A stretch of 27,274 nucleotides of DNA. It comes from JAKAGZ01 sp964595355. GTDB taxonomy: Bacteria; Bacteroidota; Ignavibacteria; Ignavibacteriales; Ignavibacteriaceae. Position numbers and translations under genes: made by a program. Below, piece after piece: positions 1 through 8,605 of this stretch. Each line of letters starts with the position of its first letter. The first letter of the stretch is position 1. The notes under the pieces are model-generated. The model did not search any database. It was not told where the DNA came from and was given only the letters and a program-made list of their open reading frames with translations. Location: positions 1 to 27,274 of the forward strand of contig CAZQQD010000036.1 of assembly GCA_964595355.1 (NCBI GenBank), given 5' to 3'.

Positions 1-1036
1 TGATGTGCCGCATAAAATCGAGATGCTTTGAACCAATAACTGAATTAGCAAATTTCCCGAACACATAATTATCTTCGCAAGTCGCAAAGGGTGAACCTAT
101 AAACGCAATTTCATCTTTTTCAAATTGTTTCAGTTGTGAAGATGCAGAAGCAAATGCTTCATCCCATCCGACTTTCTGAAGAGTTCCTTCTCTTCTAAGA
201 TAAGGTCCGTCAATCCTGTTTTCAGCATTAACCGATTTAAATGTTTCAAGTCTTCCGTGATCGCACATCCAGTAGCTGTTAACCTCATCATTTTGTCTCG
301 GTGTCAATCTCATAATTTCATTATTCCTTACCCACATTTCAATGTTGCATCCGGTTGAACAGCCCTGACATATTGTTTTGTTTGCAGACATATCCCAGAC
401 TCTCGCTTTGAATCTGAAATCCCTGCTTGTTAAAGCTCCGACCGGGCAAATGTCAATCGTGTTCATCGAATAAGGATTTTCCATTTGTTTGCCGGGATAG
501 GTAACGATTGTAACCCTGTCTCCTCTTTTTACAAAAGTTAATTCAGGCGCGCCGGCAATTTCATCGCAGAACCTGATGCAGCGAGAGCAGGAAATGCACC
601 TTTCGGCATCAAACATTACACGCGGCCCGAGTTCCACTCTTTTATTTTTATGATTTTTTTCTTCAACGAATCTGCTTTCTCCAACACCATGGGAATATGC
701 GTAATCCTGAAGTTTACATTCACCGGCTTCATCGCAAATCGGGCAATCGAGCGGATGATTGATCAAAAGAAATTCCATCACGGCATTCCTTGCCGCAAGC
801 GTTTTTTCAGAGGTGGTATGTACAACCATTCCTTCAGCAGCAAGAGTCGAACATGCAATTACTAACTTCGGCATCTTTTCAACTTCAACAAGACAAATAC
901 GGCAGTTACCTGAAACGGACAAGCTCGGATGCCAGCAAAAATGTGGGATACTAATTCCCGCAACTTTTGCAGCTTCAATAACTGTCTGTCCTTGTTTAAA
1001 TTCTATTTCTTTTCCATCAACTACTAATTTTGGCAT
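1..1036 (-). CDS. nuoG: NADH-quinone oxidoreductase subunit G, N-terminal part (runs off left edge)
   Basis: This is the Fe-S electron-entry subunit of respiratory complex I, which passes electrons from NADH towards quinone. Only the first 345 codons are present; the stop lies beyond base 1. The translation starts MPKLVVDGKEIEF at the ATG at 1036, preceded by AGGAAAC. All N-terminal cluster ligands are visible: a [2Fe-2S] set Cys34/45/48/62; the His-Cys3 set His94, Cys98, Cys101, Cys107; a [4Fe-4S] set Cys147/150/153 with Cys197 (DICPVGAL); and a fourth set Cys223/226/230 with Cys258 at the start of the molybdopterin-oxidoreductase-like domain. That last set matches the N7 cluster, which only some bacterial NuoG proteins keep. 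The gene follows alanine dehydrogenase by 33 bp on the same strand. A NAD-dependent formate dehydrogenase alpha or hydrogenase subunit shares these domains. NuoG is preferred from the overall motif order, but the missing C-terminus leaves some doubt. Confidence 0.85.
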   Translation of the reverse strand, partial: MPKLVVDGKEIEFKQGQTVIEAAKVAGISIPHFCWHPSLSVSGNCRICLVEVEKMPKLVIACSTLAAEGMVVHTTSEKTLAARNAVMEFLLINHPLDCPICDEAGECKLQDYAYSHGVGESRFVEEKNHKNKRVELGPRVMFDAERCISCSRCIRFCDEIAGAPELTFVKRGDRVTIVTYPGKQMENPYSMNTIDICPVGALTSRDFRFKARVWDMSANKTICQGCSTGCNIEMWVRNNEIMRLTPRQNDEVNSYWMCDHGRLETFKSVNAENRIDGPYLRREGTLQKVGWDEAFASASSQLKQFEKDEIAFIGSPFATCEDNYVFGKFANSVIGSKHLDFMRHI

Positions 1037-1069
1037 ATACGTTTCCTGAGGATTTAGCTAATTAAAAAT

Positions 1070-2185
1070 TTATTTTATCACGCTTTCAACTGTGTGATAA
1101 GGTAAACCGAATGCATCTGAAACACCTTTATAAGTAATTTTTCCATCAATAACATTCAAGCCCAATTTTATTTCATTGTTGGTTTTTATCGCAGCTTCAT
1201 ATCCTTTGTTTGCAATTTCAACTGCATATGGCAAAGTTGCATTAGTCAAAGCAAGCGTAGAAGTATGCGGGACTGCTCCGGGCATATTAGCAACGCAATA
1301 ATGTAAAACTCCGTCAACTACATAGGTCGGATTCGCGTGAGTTGTCGGTTTGCAGGTTTCTATGCAACCTCCCTGATCAACAGAAACATCTACCACCACA
1401 CTTCCTTCTTTCATTATGCTGAGCATATCCTTAGTAATAAGATGCGGAGCTTTTGCGCCGGGAATTAAAACCGCACCGATAACCAGATCTGCCTTAGGAA
1501 GTGCCGCTCTAATGTAATATTCATTCGACATCATAGTTGTTACGTTCTTCGGCATCACATCATCGAGGTAACGAAGCCTGTAAAGATTATTATCAAAAAT
1601 TGTAACAGATGCGCCAAAACCAGCAGCAATTTTTGCGGCGTTGGTTCCGACAATTCCTCCACCGAGCACAATAACACCGGCAGGACCGGTTCCCGGGACA
1701 CCGCCTAATAAAATTCCCCTGCCGCCCATTACTTTTTCGAGATATTTTGCTCCTTCCTGCGGAGCCATCCTTCCTGCAACCTCGCTCATCGGGATCAATA
1801 AAGGCAATGATCTGTCGGCTTTCTGAACTGTCTCATAAGCAATACCTACACATTTTGATTTCATCATTGCTTCAGTTAATTCTTTACTTGCGGCAAAGTG
1901 AAAATACGTAAATACAATCTGACCCTCGCGGATCATCTGGTACTCTTTATCAATTGGTTCCTTAACCTTCATTATCATATCGGCATTTGCGAATATTTCT
2001 TCAGGAGTGTTTGCAATTTCAGCGCCTGCTTTTTTATAATCTTCATCTGAGAAAGAACTGCCCGCCCCGGCGTTAGCTTCAACTACTACTTTGTGTCCGC
2101 TTTGAATTAATGTTGCTGCACCAACCGGAAGCAGTGCAACCCTGTTTTCGTTTTTCTTTATCTCTTTTGGTACCCCGATTAACAT
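1070..2185 (-). CDS. ald: Alanine dehydrogenase
   Basis: Cytoplasmic NAD-dependent enzyme that interconverts L-alanine with pyruvate plus ammonia. The 371-residue length is normal for the family. The start reads MLIGVPKEIKKNENRVALLP. The residues that bind substrate and act in catalysis in characterised Ald proteins fall at the canonical numbers: Arg15, Lys75, His96 (TYFHFA) and Asp270 (VSVDQGG). The Rossmann nucleotide-binding loop is at about 174-181 (LGGGIVGT), followed by an acidic residue, Asp198, suited to NAD. The gene lies 22 bp after the M16 protease gene and 33 bp before nuoG, so the three may be co-transcribed. NADH made by alanine oxidation could feed complex I; that link is inference from position only. 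Confidence 0.96.
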   Translation of the reverse strand: MLIGVPKEIKKNENRVALLPVGAATLIQSGHKVVVEANAGAGSSFSDEDYKKAGAEIANTPEEIFANADMIMKVKEPIDKEYQMIREGQIVFTYFHFAASKELTEAMMKSKCVGIAYETVQKADRSLPLLIPMSEVAGRMAPQEGAKYLEKVMGGRGILLGGVPGTGPAGVIVLGGGIVGTNAAKIAAGFGASVTIFDNNLYRLRYLDDVMPKNVTTMMSNEYYIRAALPKADLVIGAVLIPGAKAPHLITKDMLSIMKEGSVVVDVSVDQGGCIETCKPTTHANPTYVVDGVLHYCVANMPGAVPHTSTLALTNATLPYAVEIANKGYEAAIKTNNEIKLGLNVIDGKITYKGVSDAFGLPYHTVESVIK

Positions 2186-2207
2186 TTTACACCTCTACAT
2201 TATTCTG

Positions 2208-3503
2208 CTATGCAGCGATTTTTAATAGTGCATTTTTTGATTTAATAATTAATTTTAAGAACGATTCTTCACCTAATAATTCGTTAGCTGTCTCAAGCAT
2301 ATCTTCACGCGTCAGATTATCAATTTTGTTTAATACTTCATCCATTGGAATTATCCTGTTATGGTATAATTCCGACTGTGCCATTCTTATCATTCTGTTT
2401 GAAGTATTTTCAAGGCTAAGTATCATATTTCCTTTTAATGATTCTTTTGCCTTCCTTAATTCTCTTTCTGAAATTCTCGTCTCTCTTAATTTTTTAAATT
2501 CTTTAGAAATTAGTGAAAGCGCCTTTTCTATCATTTTCTCATTTGTTGATAAATAAACACCGAAAGCAGAAACATCGTTAAAAGAATTAAGAAATGAATT
2601 AACCTGGTAAGCAATTCCGTTTTTCTCTCTGATCGACTGAAATAACCGTGAGCTGCTTCCTTCACCTAAAATCTGAGAAAGCAAAACAACTTTTAATCTT
2701 TCATCTGATTTATAACCGTGAGCAGTTCTTCCTACGATTGCATGAACCTGTTGAATTTCTTTTTCAATAATTTCGAAACGTGGTGGAACGGTTGTAAGTG
2801 AATTGCTTTTTCTTTTTATAGAGGTCATGCCTAAATTTTTAGTGAAGTATTTATCAACCAATTTTAAAATCTTATTATGATCAACAGCACCTGAAGCTGC
2901 AATAACCATCCTGTTAAAGCCGTACTTTTCTTTTATGAAATTAAAGAGGTCGAGTTGAGAAAAACTTCTTATGTTTTTTTCTGTTCCAATAATAGGAAGG
3001 CTTAAATTATTGCCTGCAAATAATAATTCTTCAAATTTATCAAATATTAATTCCTCAGGGTTATCTTCTATATCGTGGAGTTCATCAATTATTACACTGG
3101 ATTCTTTTTTCAATTCTGCGGGTTTAAAGGCAGGGTTCTGTATCATATCGGAAATCACATCAAACGCTTTTTCCAATTGATTGCTGAGCCCTCTCGCATA
3201 ATAACAGGTATGTTCTTTCGATGTAAAAGCATTTAAATAGCCGCCATATCCTTCAATCTCTTCCGCTATCCTCTTCGCCGACCGCTTTTTCGTTCCTTTA
3301 AATAGCATGTGCTCTATAACATGAGTAATTCCATTTGTTGATATAGTTTCATCACGTGAGCCAACATTGAACCAAAAACCCAGAGAAAATGACTTTACGT
3401 AGGGAATTTCTTCTGTTATTACTCTGGTTCCATTCGGAAGGACTGTTTTGTTAAAAGGGCTCAAAACGGTAAAAAATCTGTAAATTATTGAATAATATAG
3501 CAT
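2208..3503 (-). CDS. M16 family (pitrilysin-like) zinc peptidase
   Basis: Member of the M16 inverzincin peptidases related to mitochondrial processing peptidase and Bacillus YmxG/MlpA. The zinc site HxxEH is at 61-65 (HVIEH), and the third ligand is Glu141 (IIDELHD), 76 residues after His65, the family spacing. A second M16 domain occupies about 185-400. At 431 residues it is a standard single-unit bacterial enzyme, and no signal peptide is convincing. The first 14 residues before SPFNKTVLPNG look non-homologous and the ATG at 3503 has no clear ribosome site, so the true start could be the TTG codon at residue 14; the ATG is kept. It is the first gene of a likely minus-strand run with ald and nuoG. 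Confidence 0.92.
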   Translation of the reverse strand: MLYYSIIYRFFTVLSPFNKTVLPNGTRVITEEIPYVKSFSLGFWFNVGSRDETISTNGITHVIEHMLFKGTKKRSAKRIAEEIEGYGGYLNAFTSKEHTCYYARGLSNQLEKAFDVISDMIQNPAFKPAELKKESSVIIDELHDIEDNPEELIFDKFEELLFAGNNLSLPIIGTEKNIRSFSQLDLFNFIKEKYGFNRMVIAASGAVDHNKILKLVDKYFTKNLGMTSIKRKSNSLTTVPPRFEIIEKEIQQVHAIVGRTAHGYKSDERLKVVLLSQILGEGSSSRLFQSIREKNGIAYQVNSFLNSFNDVSAFGVYLSTNEKMIEKALSLISKEFKKLRETRISERELRKAKESLKGNMILSLENTSNRMIRMAQSELYHNRIIPMDEVLNKIDNLTREDMLETANELLGEESFLKLIIKSKNALLKIAA

Positions 3504-3597
3504 TCAAATATATGGAAAGCGGTATATGTAGTCAAGGTAAGCGGTATTTGTACTACTGCGAATTACACTAAAGAAACGTCACAATTTTAAGTTTAGG

Positions 3598-3643
3598 AAC
3601 CTGCCCGCCTTGTATTAATTTATATTATTCAGGCAGGTAGGTT
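3598..3643 (-). terminator. Imperfect hairpin after the first arylsulfotransferase-like gene
   Basis: Two 13-base arms (3598-3610 and 3631-3643) pair with one G-U-type wobble and one mismatch around a 20-base AT-rich loop. The hairpin starts 5 bases past the stop codon of the minus-strand gene at 3649. There is no clean T-run after it, so a Rho-independent terminator is only possible; it could equally stabilise the mRNA end. Confidence 0.35.
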
Positions 3644-3648
3644 TTGAA

Positions 3649-6261
3649 TTATTTCAACAATACCATCTTCTTTATTAGCGAGAAGCCTCCTGCTGATATT
3701 CTGTAAAAATAAACTCCACTTGAATATTTTGATGCATCAAAAGTAATGTTATACCTGCCGGCAGGTTTTTCTTCATCTACTAAAGTTGCAACCTCCCTTC
3801 CAAGCACATCATAAACTTTTAATATTACTAAAGAAGATTTCGGAATTTCATAATTAATTGTTGTAGAAGGATTGAACGGATTAGGATAATTCTGTGACAA
3901 AAAATAATTCTGCGGTAAAGTATTTTTTGAATCTTTTATGCCAACAGTAGTTGAAATATAAAAATTCACAGTGTCAGACCAATTACTGGTTCCTGATGAA
4001 TTTGTATTATTCACTCTCCAGTAATAAAAATTACCTTTGGCTAACGAAGAATCAGTGAGCACAGTCGCTCTGAGCCCTGTTGTATCAATAATAATATTGT
4101 TAAATGAAGGATCGGTAGCAACCTGCAAATGAAAACTTGATATTATTCCATATGTTCCCCACCTGAATACAACAGGCTGTGTAGAAATAGTATCGCTGTT
4201 ATCAGGAGAAAAAGGAACCGGCACATAAGCAGAATCAACACTGCGTGGTATTCCAAAAAGTAAATCATCGAAGTAAGTCGAATCAATATTAAATATTAAT
4301 ACCTTCCCAAGATTTTTTTGACCGTTATAATTATATAATGGATCATAACTTGTTGCAAGCGGTTCAAAATAACTACCAGCTTGATTTTTTTTGTACACCA
4401 TAGTACTAGCAGGGTCAAGTATAGAGGGAAAATATTTTAATCGCAGTGTAACCTGTGCTTTGTAAAAATGTATATTACTATCCTGTGAAAAATTAAAATA
4501 ATTGGATGCAACTATTGGGGCATCCGTATCAAATGTAGGATTTATCGGAGAGTAATTATATCTCTTTATATGAAATTCGGAATAGGGCTCAGCATTCAAT
4601 GAATCAAATTTTACATATACTCCTATCAATGTATCAGATGCAGGATTTATAGGATTTGGATATATATTCCCCTGTAAGGGATCAATTTGAATAAATGAAT
4701 ATTCCGGTACCTGACTTACCCATGGAAATTTATATGCACGATATGAAAATAATGTATCCTGAGCCTGAAAAGACATTTCCATTACAATATTAGTATCATT
4801 AACTTCAGTTAACGTAGGATGATAAATCCCACCACCTGGCGGTCTGCTCCATCCTATTAATGTATTTCCGTTAGGAAGCCTTTGCACCGAACCACCGGAA
4901 CTAGAATATATGTTTTTGCCGTGGTCATATTCCCAAACCATTGTAGCAGTTTTAGCCTGTTCATCAAGTTTATATTCAACGCCACGGGAATACGGCTTAC
5001 CCTGGCTATTTTTGTGATCATCACCATTATCGAACAATAAAAGATCTCCATCCGGCAAAACAGTTACATTATGCTGATTTGAAAAAAAGGTCGGGGCGTT
5101 TTCAGAGTGTTCTCCCAAAAATTGAAATTGATTTTCCTTCCCTCCCAATATCCACATAACATCACCTGTTTCACGGTTAATCTTTACAATACTAGAGCAG
5201 TACCTCAACGAGAAAAGTATATTGCCATCGTTATCAACGTCAAGCGCATTTCCGTGAACATAGGGTATAAACATCTGCGTAAGATCATAATATGAATCTG
5301 TAATAGGGATATAATCAAACGACCGCCACTGGAAAATTACATTTTTAGAAGCATCCAGTTCCTGAACAACCGCCCCAATTACAGTCGCATTGGGCTGACC
5401 GCCAACAATGATCTTGCTCATATCTACAGGCTGAGGATCTGAAGCAAACAGTAGAGCATGCCCGTTTGGAAGAAGTAAAAAGTCATGTGAATCTGCTGTG
5501 TAGCCATTTCCACATTTAAATGTATCTACAGGAGCCAAAGTTGTATCAAGTATAATATGCCTCCCGTTTTCTGAAGTCATTAATTCACCGTTTGGTAATA
5601 CTTTAAAATTAGATTCAGGCGTTCCAAATTCTTTATATTTAATAATATTTCCACTATTATCCGCAATTATCAGATAATCCCCATATGAATTACTTGCTGC
5701 AGGTTTATCCGCAATAAATATTTTCCCATCCCAAGGATTATTTAAAGAATCTACTTTTAATAATGGAAAGTCTACCGGTAAATCAGTTGCCGCATTTTTG
5801 CTTAACTGATTAAGGTCTGAAAATTTATTTGAGCTATAAGTATGCACATTATTATTTGATAATAGCGTTTCAGGATTTATTGGATGTAATAGTGGTGTCG
5901 TGGTAAATTGAAAATCTAACTGAGAAAATCCGGCACCGGAGATAGTTTTAATTCCAGGTTTTACAGTAACATTTACAACTTCGCTCGGGTCCAACTTTAT
6001 ATCAGGAAAGTATAGAATTGTCTTATTATCATCCGATAATTTTACAACGCCCGAATGATTCCCACTCTTGCTTCCAATGACAACAAACTCATCCGGCGAC
6101 AAACTAGATTGGTCAATATATTGAGAAGATCTTAAAATTATGTTTGTACTTAATGAAACAAGTGCTGAATTGTCTTTTGGCGAAACATATTCAAATGTTT
6201 GAGAGAATGAAATTCCTGCTAGCAGAAACGTTATTAATAATGTAAAGTTTAATTCTTTCAT
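3649..6261 (-). CDS. Secreted arylsulfotransferase (ASST)-like protein with T9SS sorting domain
   Basis: Exported 870-residue protein. A signal peptide (about 1-20, ending ISFSQ) is followed by an SbsA-type Ig-like domain (about 24-122), then an ASST-type beta-propeller (about 175-560). Known bacterial ASST moves a sulfate group between phenolic compounds through a sulfo-histidine. Three histidines in the family's order are present, His259 (DSHDF), His336 (YVHGN) and His397 (NQHNV), with an arginine at 353 (SLRYCSS). A fibronectin-III-like module (about 690-785) and a type A T9SS sorting domain (about 788-870, ending KKMVLLK) follow. Cell-surface or secreted location is inferred from the tail. 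The gene lies 16 bp after its paralogue at 6278-8398, so they are probably co-transcribed. The substrate is unknown. An ASST-like scaffold without sulfotransferase activity remains possible. Confidence 0.85.
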   Translation of the reverse strand: MKELNFTLLITFLLAGISFSQTFEYVSPKDNSALVSLSTNIILRSSQYIDQSSLSPDEFVVIGSKSGNHSGVVKLSDDNKTILYFPDIKLDPSEVVNVTVKPGIKTISGAGFSQLDFQFTTTPLLHPINPETLLSNNNVHTYSSNKFSDLNQLSKNAATDLPVDFPLLKVDSLNNPWDGKIFIADKPAASNSYGDYLIIADNSGNIIKYKEFGTPESNFKVLPNGELMTSENGRHIILDTTLAPVDTFKCGNGYTADSHDFLLLPNGHALLFASDPQPVDMSKIIVGGQPNATVIGAVVQELDASKNVIFQWRSFDYIPITDSYYDLTQMFIPYVHGNALDVDNDGNILFSLRYCSSIVKINRETGDVMWILGGKENQFQFLGEHSENAPTFFSNQHNVTVLPDGDLLLFDNGDDHKNSQGKPYSRGVEYKLDEQAKTATMVWEYDHGKNIYSSSGGSVQRLPNGNTLIGWSRPPGGGIYHPTLTEVNDTNIVMEMSFQAQDTLFSYRAYKFPWVSQVPEYSFIQIDPLQGNIYPNPINPASDTLIGVYVKFDSLNAEPYSEFHIKRYNYSPINPTFDTDAPIVASNYFNFSQDSNIHFYKAQVTLRLKYFPSILDPASTMVYKKNQAGSYFEPLATSYDPLYNYNGQKNLGKVLIFNIDSTYFDDLLFGIPRSVDSAYVPVPFSPDNSDTISTQPVVFRWGTYGIISSFHLQVATDPSFNNIIIDTTGLRATVLTDSSLAKGNFYYWRVNNTNSSGTSNWSDTVNFYISTTVGIKDSKNTLPQNYFLSQNYPNPFNPSTTINYEIPKSSLVILKVYDVLGREVATLVDEEKPAGRYNITFDASKYSSGVYFYRISAGGFSLIKKMVLLK
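3794..3897. repeat. 104-bp DNA segment identical to 8751-8854 (T9SS sorting-domain code)
   Basis: Every one of 104 bases matches the segment at 8751-8854, in the same orientation and reading frame. It encodes the SQNYPNPFNPST to GREVA part of the sorting domain. The flanks remain similar but with scattered differences. Confidence 0.9.
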
Positions 6262-6277
6262 ATTTTTATTCCCTTTT

Positions 6278-8398
6278 TTACTTAAGTAATACCATTTTTC
6301 TAACCTGAGAATAATTCCCTGCCTTTAATCTATAAAAATAAACTCCATTTGAAAAATTGGCTGCATTAAAATTTATTGAATAATCCCCGGCTGGTTTTTC
6401 TTCATTAACAAGAGATTTAACTAACCGGCCCAAAACATCGTAAATTTTTAAAGTAACAAAGGTCTCGCGAGGAATCTCAAATTTAATAACCGTTGAGGGA
6501 TTAAACGGATTGGGATAATTTTGATAAAGCATAAACTGTTTAGGTACATGTACTATTGAATTTACAACTGAAACATTATCGGTTTCACCGCTTAAAATCA
6601 CCTGCCGTGCTATCATCTGTTCATACCCATTTCGTCCGATATTTCTTACGTTAAAAGAAACCTTGCTACTACCATCAATTAACGGCTTATAAACTACAGG
6701 TACAACCAGCGAGTCATGAGCTTTAATTGTTACAGGAACCTTAAGCGTTGTTGAAAACGATGAATCTATGCAGAAAAATTCATTAATTGTAACATCAGTG
6801 TTTTGGGGATTATAAACAGTAAATTGCTTTTGAAGCGAATCTCCAACTGCAACATTTCCAAAATCCAACGAATCAACATTTGTCGTAAACAGAGTTGTCT
6901 TCCATTGATATTTCAAAGCTCTATAAGTAAAAAGAAACTCAGTATAACTCATTTCAAAAGCTACAGAGCCTTCAGGAGTAATCTCTGTAACTGCCGGCTT
7001 CCAATTTGTACCCCAGCCAATTAATACATTGTCATTTTGCATTTCCTGAAAAGAACCTCCAACCTTGGTAAAAAGATTATCATGAAATATGCGGCGAATC
7101 AAGTTTGCTGTTTTATTTGTTTCATCCAATTTATATTCCACTGCATTTGATGTAGGAGGACTATTAAATATACCATTATCAAACAAAGTCACATTTCCAT
7201 TAGATAATAATCTTATATCGTGCTGTCTTGAAAAAAGAAGCGTATCATTAATAAATGTAAATTGATTATTTTCTCCACCCCACCGCCAGATTATATTTCC
7301 TGTATTATGATCCACTTTAGTAATCTCGTCAAAATTTCTGGCAGATAGGAGAAAATTTCCATCATAATCAATTGCGAGAGAGTTAAAATGTGCAAAGTCA
7401 ATAACATGCTGAGTTAAATCAATTGCTCTATCTACATCTTCAATGCTGTAATGATCAAGCGCATCCCATTGAAATATTAAATACCCTCCAGAATCAAACT
7501 CCTGCAAAGCACCATCAATAATTTGAGCTGCTGTGTCTCCACCACTAACTATATTACTCAAATCCATTTGCACCATTCTCGTACCAAATATATAATAACT
7601 GCCATCCTGCAACACGCGTAATTCGTGAATATTAACCGTATAACCATTAATGGTATTAAACTCTCTCACTTGATCAAATGAACTATTCAGTCCATAGCAC
7701 TTACCCGGGGAAACAAAATATGTTAATTCACCATCTGGTTGAAGATCAAAGTCATAAATATCTCCACCTACGTTTCTATAAAAAACAGGTGTACCTTCAT
7801 TATCAATAATTTCTAAGTATGGTGAAGCAGAAAGAAAAAAATATCCTGATGATGGGTCATTAGATGTATTTATAATAACCCTTGGTAAATCAGATGGCAA
7901 AATGGTATCTGCCACAGATACAAAGGAAGTTCTTTTCAATTCGAAAGTATTATTTTTAAATATAGGAAATTTATCTTCACTTGTTAAAGTTTTCTCTTCT
8001 TTGACGGTATGAAACCCAAAACTTAGTGTCCCTACTTCAACTCCGTCGTTCGTAATTAAGCCATCATTCAATATAACTGTTACATCTTCGTCTGTTTGAA
8101 ACGGCACAAACGGGGTAAATATTATTGTACGAGAGTCATCGGCTAAAACTATTTTACCTTTATGTACACCACTTTTTGCGCCAATTGCCACAACTAAATT
8201 ATTATCAATACTCGCTTTATTAATAAAGCTGCCCTGTCTGATTAGAATGTTAGTCTTAGGTGAAACAAAGGATGAATTGGGCAGAGGATTAACGTACTGA
8301 ATGCCTGGCACATTTTGTGCTTTTACCTGATCGAGGCCCAGAACAATAATGCATATATAAAAAACTAAAATTATCTTATTTTTTACTAATTTTTTCAC
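6278..8398 (-). CDS. Second secreted arylsulfotransferase (ASST)-like protein with T9SS sorting domain
   Basis: A 706-residue paralogue of the downstream gene. It has a signal peptide (about 1-28, ending VKAQ), an Ig-like domain (about 34-131), an ASST-type propeller (about 180-500) with the aligned residues His258 (NIHEL), His337 (FAHFN), Arg354 and His393 (RQHDI), an ASH/HYDIN-like beta domain (about 506-605, LDFGNVAVGDS) and a type A sorting domain (about 620-706, ending RKMVLLK). Conservation of all three histidines in both copies argues that both keep the catalytic pocket. The stalk differs from that of the paralogue (ASH-like instead of FnIII-like). Its sorting-domain DNA is clearly diverged from that of the genes at 3649 and 8606. 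A 207-bp AT-rich gap lies upstream, so this is probably the first gene of a two-gene unit. Confidence 0.85.
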   Translation of the reverse strand: MKKLVKNKIILVFYICIIVLGLDQVKAQNVPGIQYVNPLPNSSFVSPKTNILIRQGSFINKASIDNNLVVAIGAKSGVHKGKIVLADDSRTIIFTPFVPFQTDEDVTVILNDGLITNDGVEVGTLSFGFHTVKEEKTLTSEDKFPIFKNNTFELKRTSFVSVADTILPSDLPRVIINTSNDPSSGYFFLSASPYLEIIDNEGTPVFYRNVGGDIYDFDLQPDGELTYFVSPGKCYGLNSSFDQVREFNTINGYTVNIHELRVLQDGSYYIFGTRMVQMDLSNIVSGGDTAAQIIDGALQEFDSGGYLIFQWDALDHYSIEDVDRAIDLTQHVIDFAHFNSLAIDYDGNFLLSARNFDEITKVDHNTGNIIWRWGGENNQFTFINDTLLFSRQHDIRLLSNGNVTLFDNGIFNSPPTSNAVEYKLDETNKTANLIRRIFHDNLFTKVGGSFQEMQNDNVLIGWGTNWKPAVTEITPEGSVAFEMSYTEFLFTYRALKYQWKTTLFTTNVDSLDFGNVAVGDSLQKQFTVYNPQNTDVTINEFFCIDSSFSTTLKVPVTIKAHDSLVVPVVYKPLIDGSSKVSFNVRNIGRNGYEQMIARQVILSGETDNVSVVNSIVHVPKQFMLYQNYPNPFNPSTVIKFEIPRETFVTLKIYDVLGRLVKSLVNEEKPAGDYSINFNAANFSNGVYFYRLKAGNYSQVRKMVLLK

Positions 8399-8605
8399 AA
8401 AAGTAGTTTTTGAAACTCATAAAACTCATTTTTAAACTTTATTTAATATATACAAATCAATTCAAAATCTATATTTTTTTTGCAAACTCATTTATTCTCC
8501 AATCTAACTGTTTGAAATGTTTATCTGTGTAGCAATTGAATTTCAAAAAGAAAAAGCAGAATAATGAAGCTTGAACAATTATTCACACCAGTAAGAATTA
8601 CAATT
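8399..8605. other. AT-rich intergenic gap, no gene seen
   Basis: This 207-bp gap separates two minus-strand T9SS genes. It holds several T- and A-runs and stop codons in all frames, and no convincing RNA or hairpin. It is expected to contain the promoter of the arylsulfotransferase-like pair, but no element could be picked with confidence. Confidence 0.5.

Noticed and set aside
650..1049. Two overlapping plus-strand open frames near the left edge
   Set aside because: They are antisense to nuoG, whose cysteine motifs read through the whole region on the minus strand.
2110..2556. 148-codon open frame on the plus strand
   Set aside because: It is antisense to ald and the M16 protease, both strongly supported.
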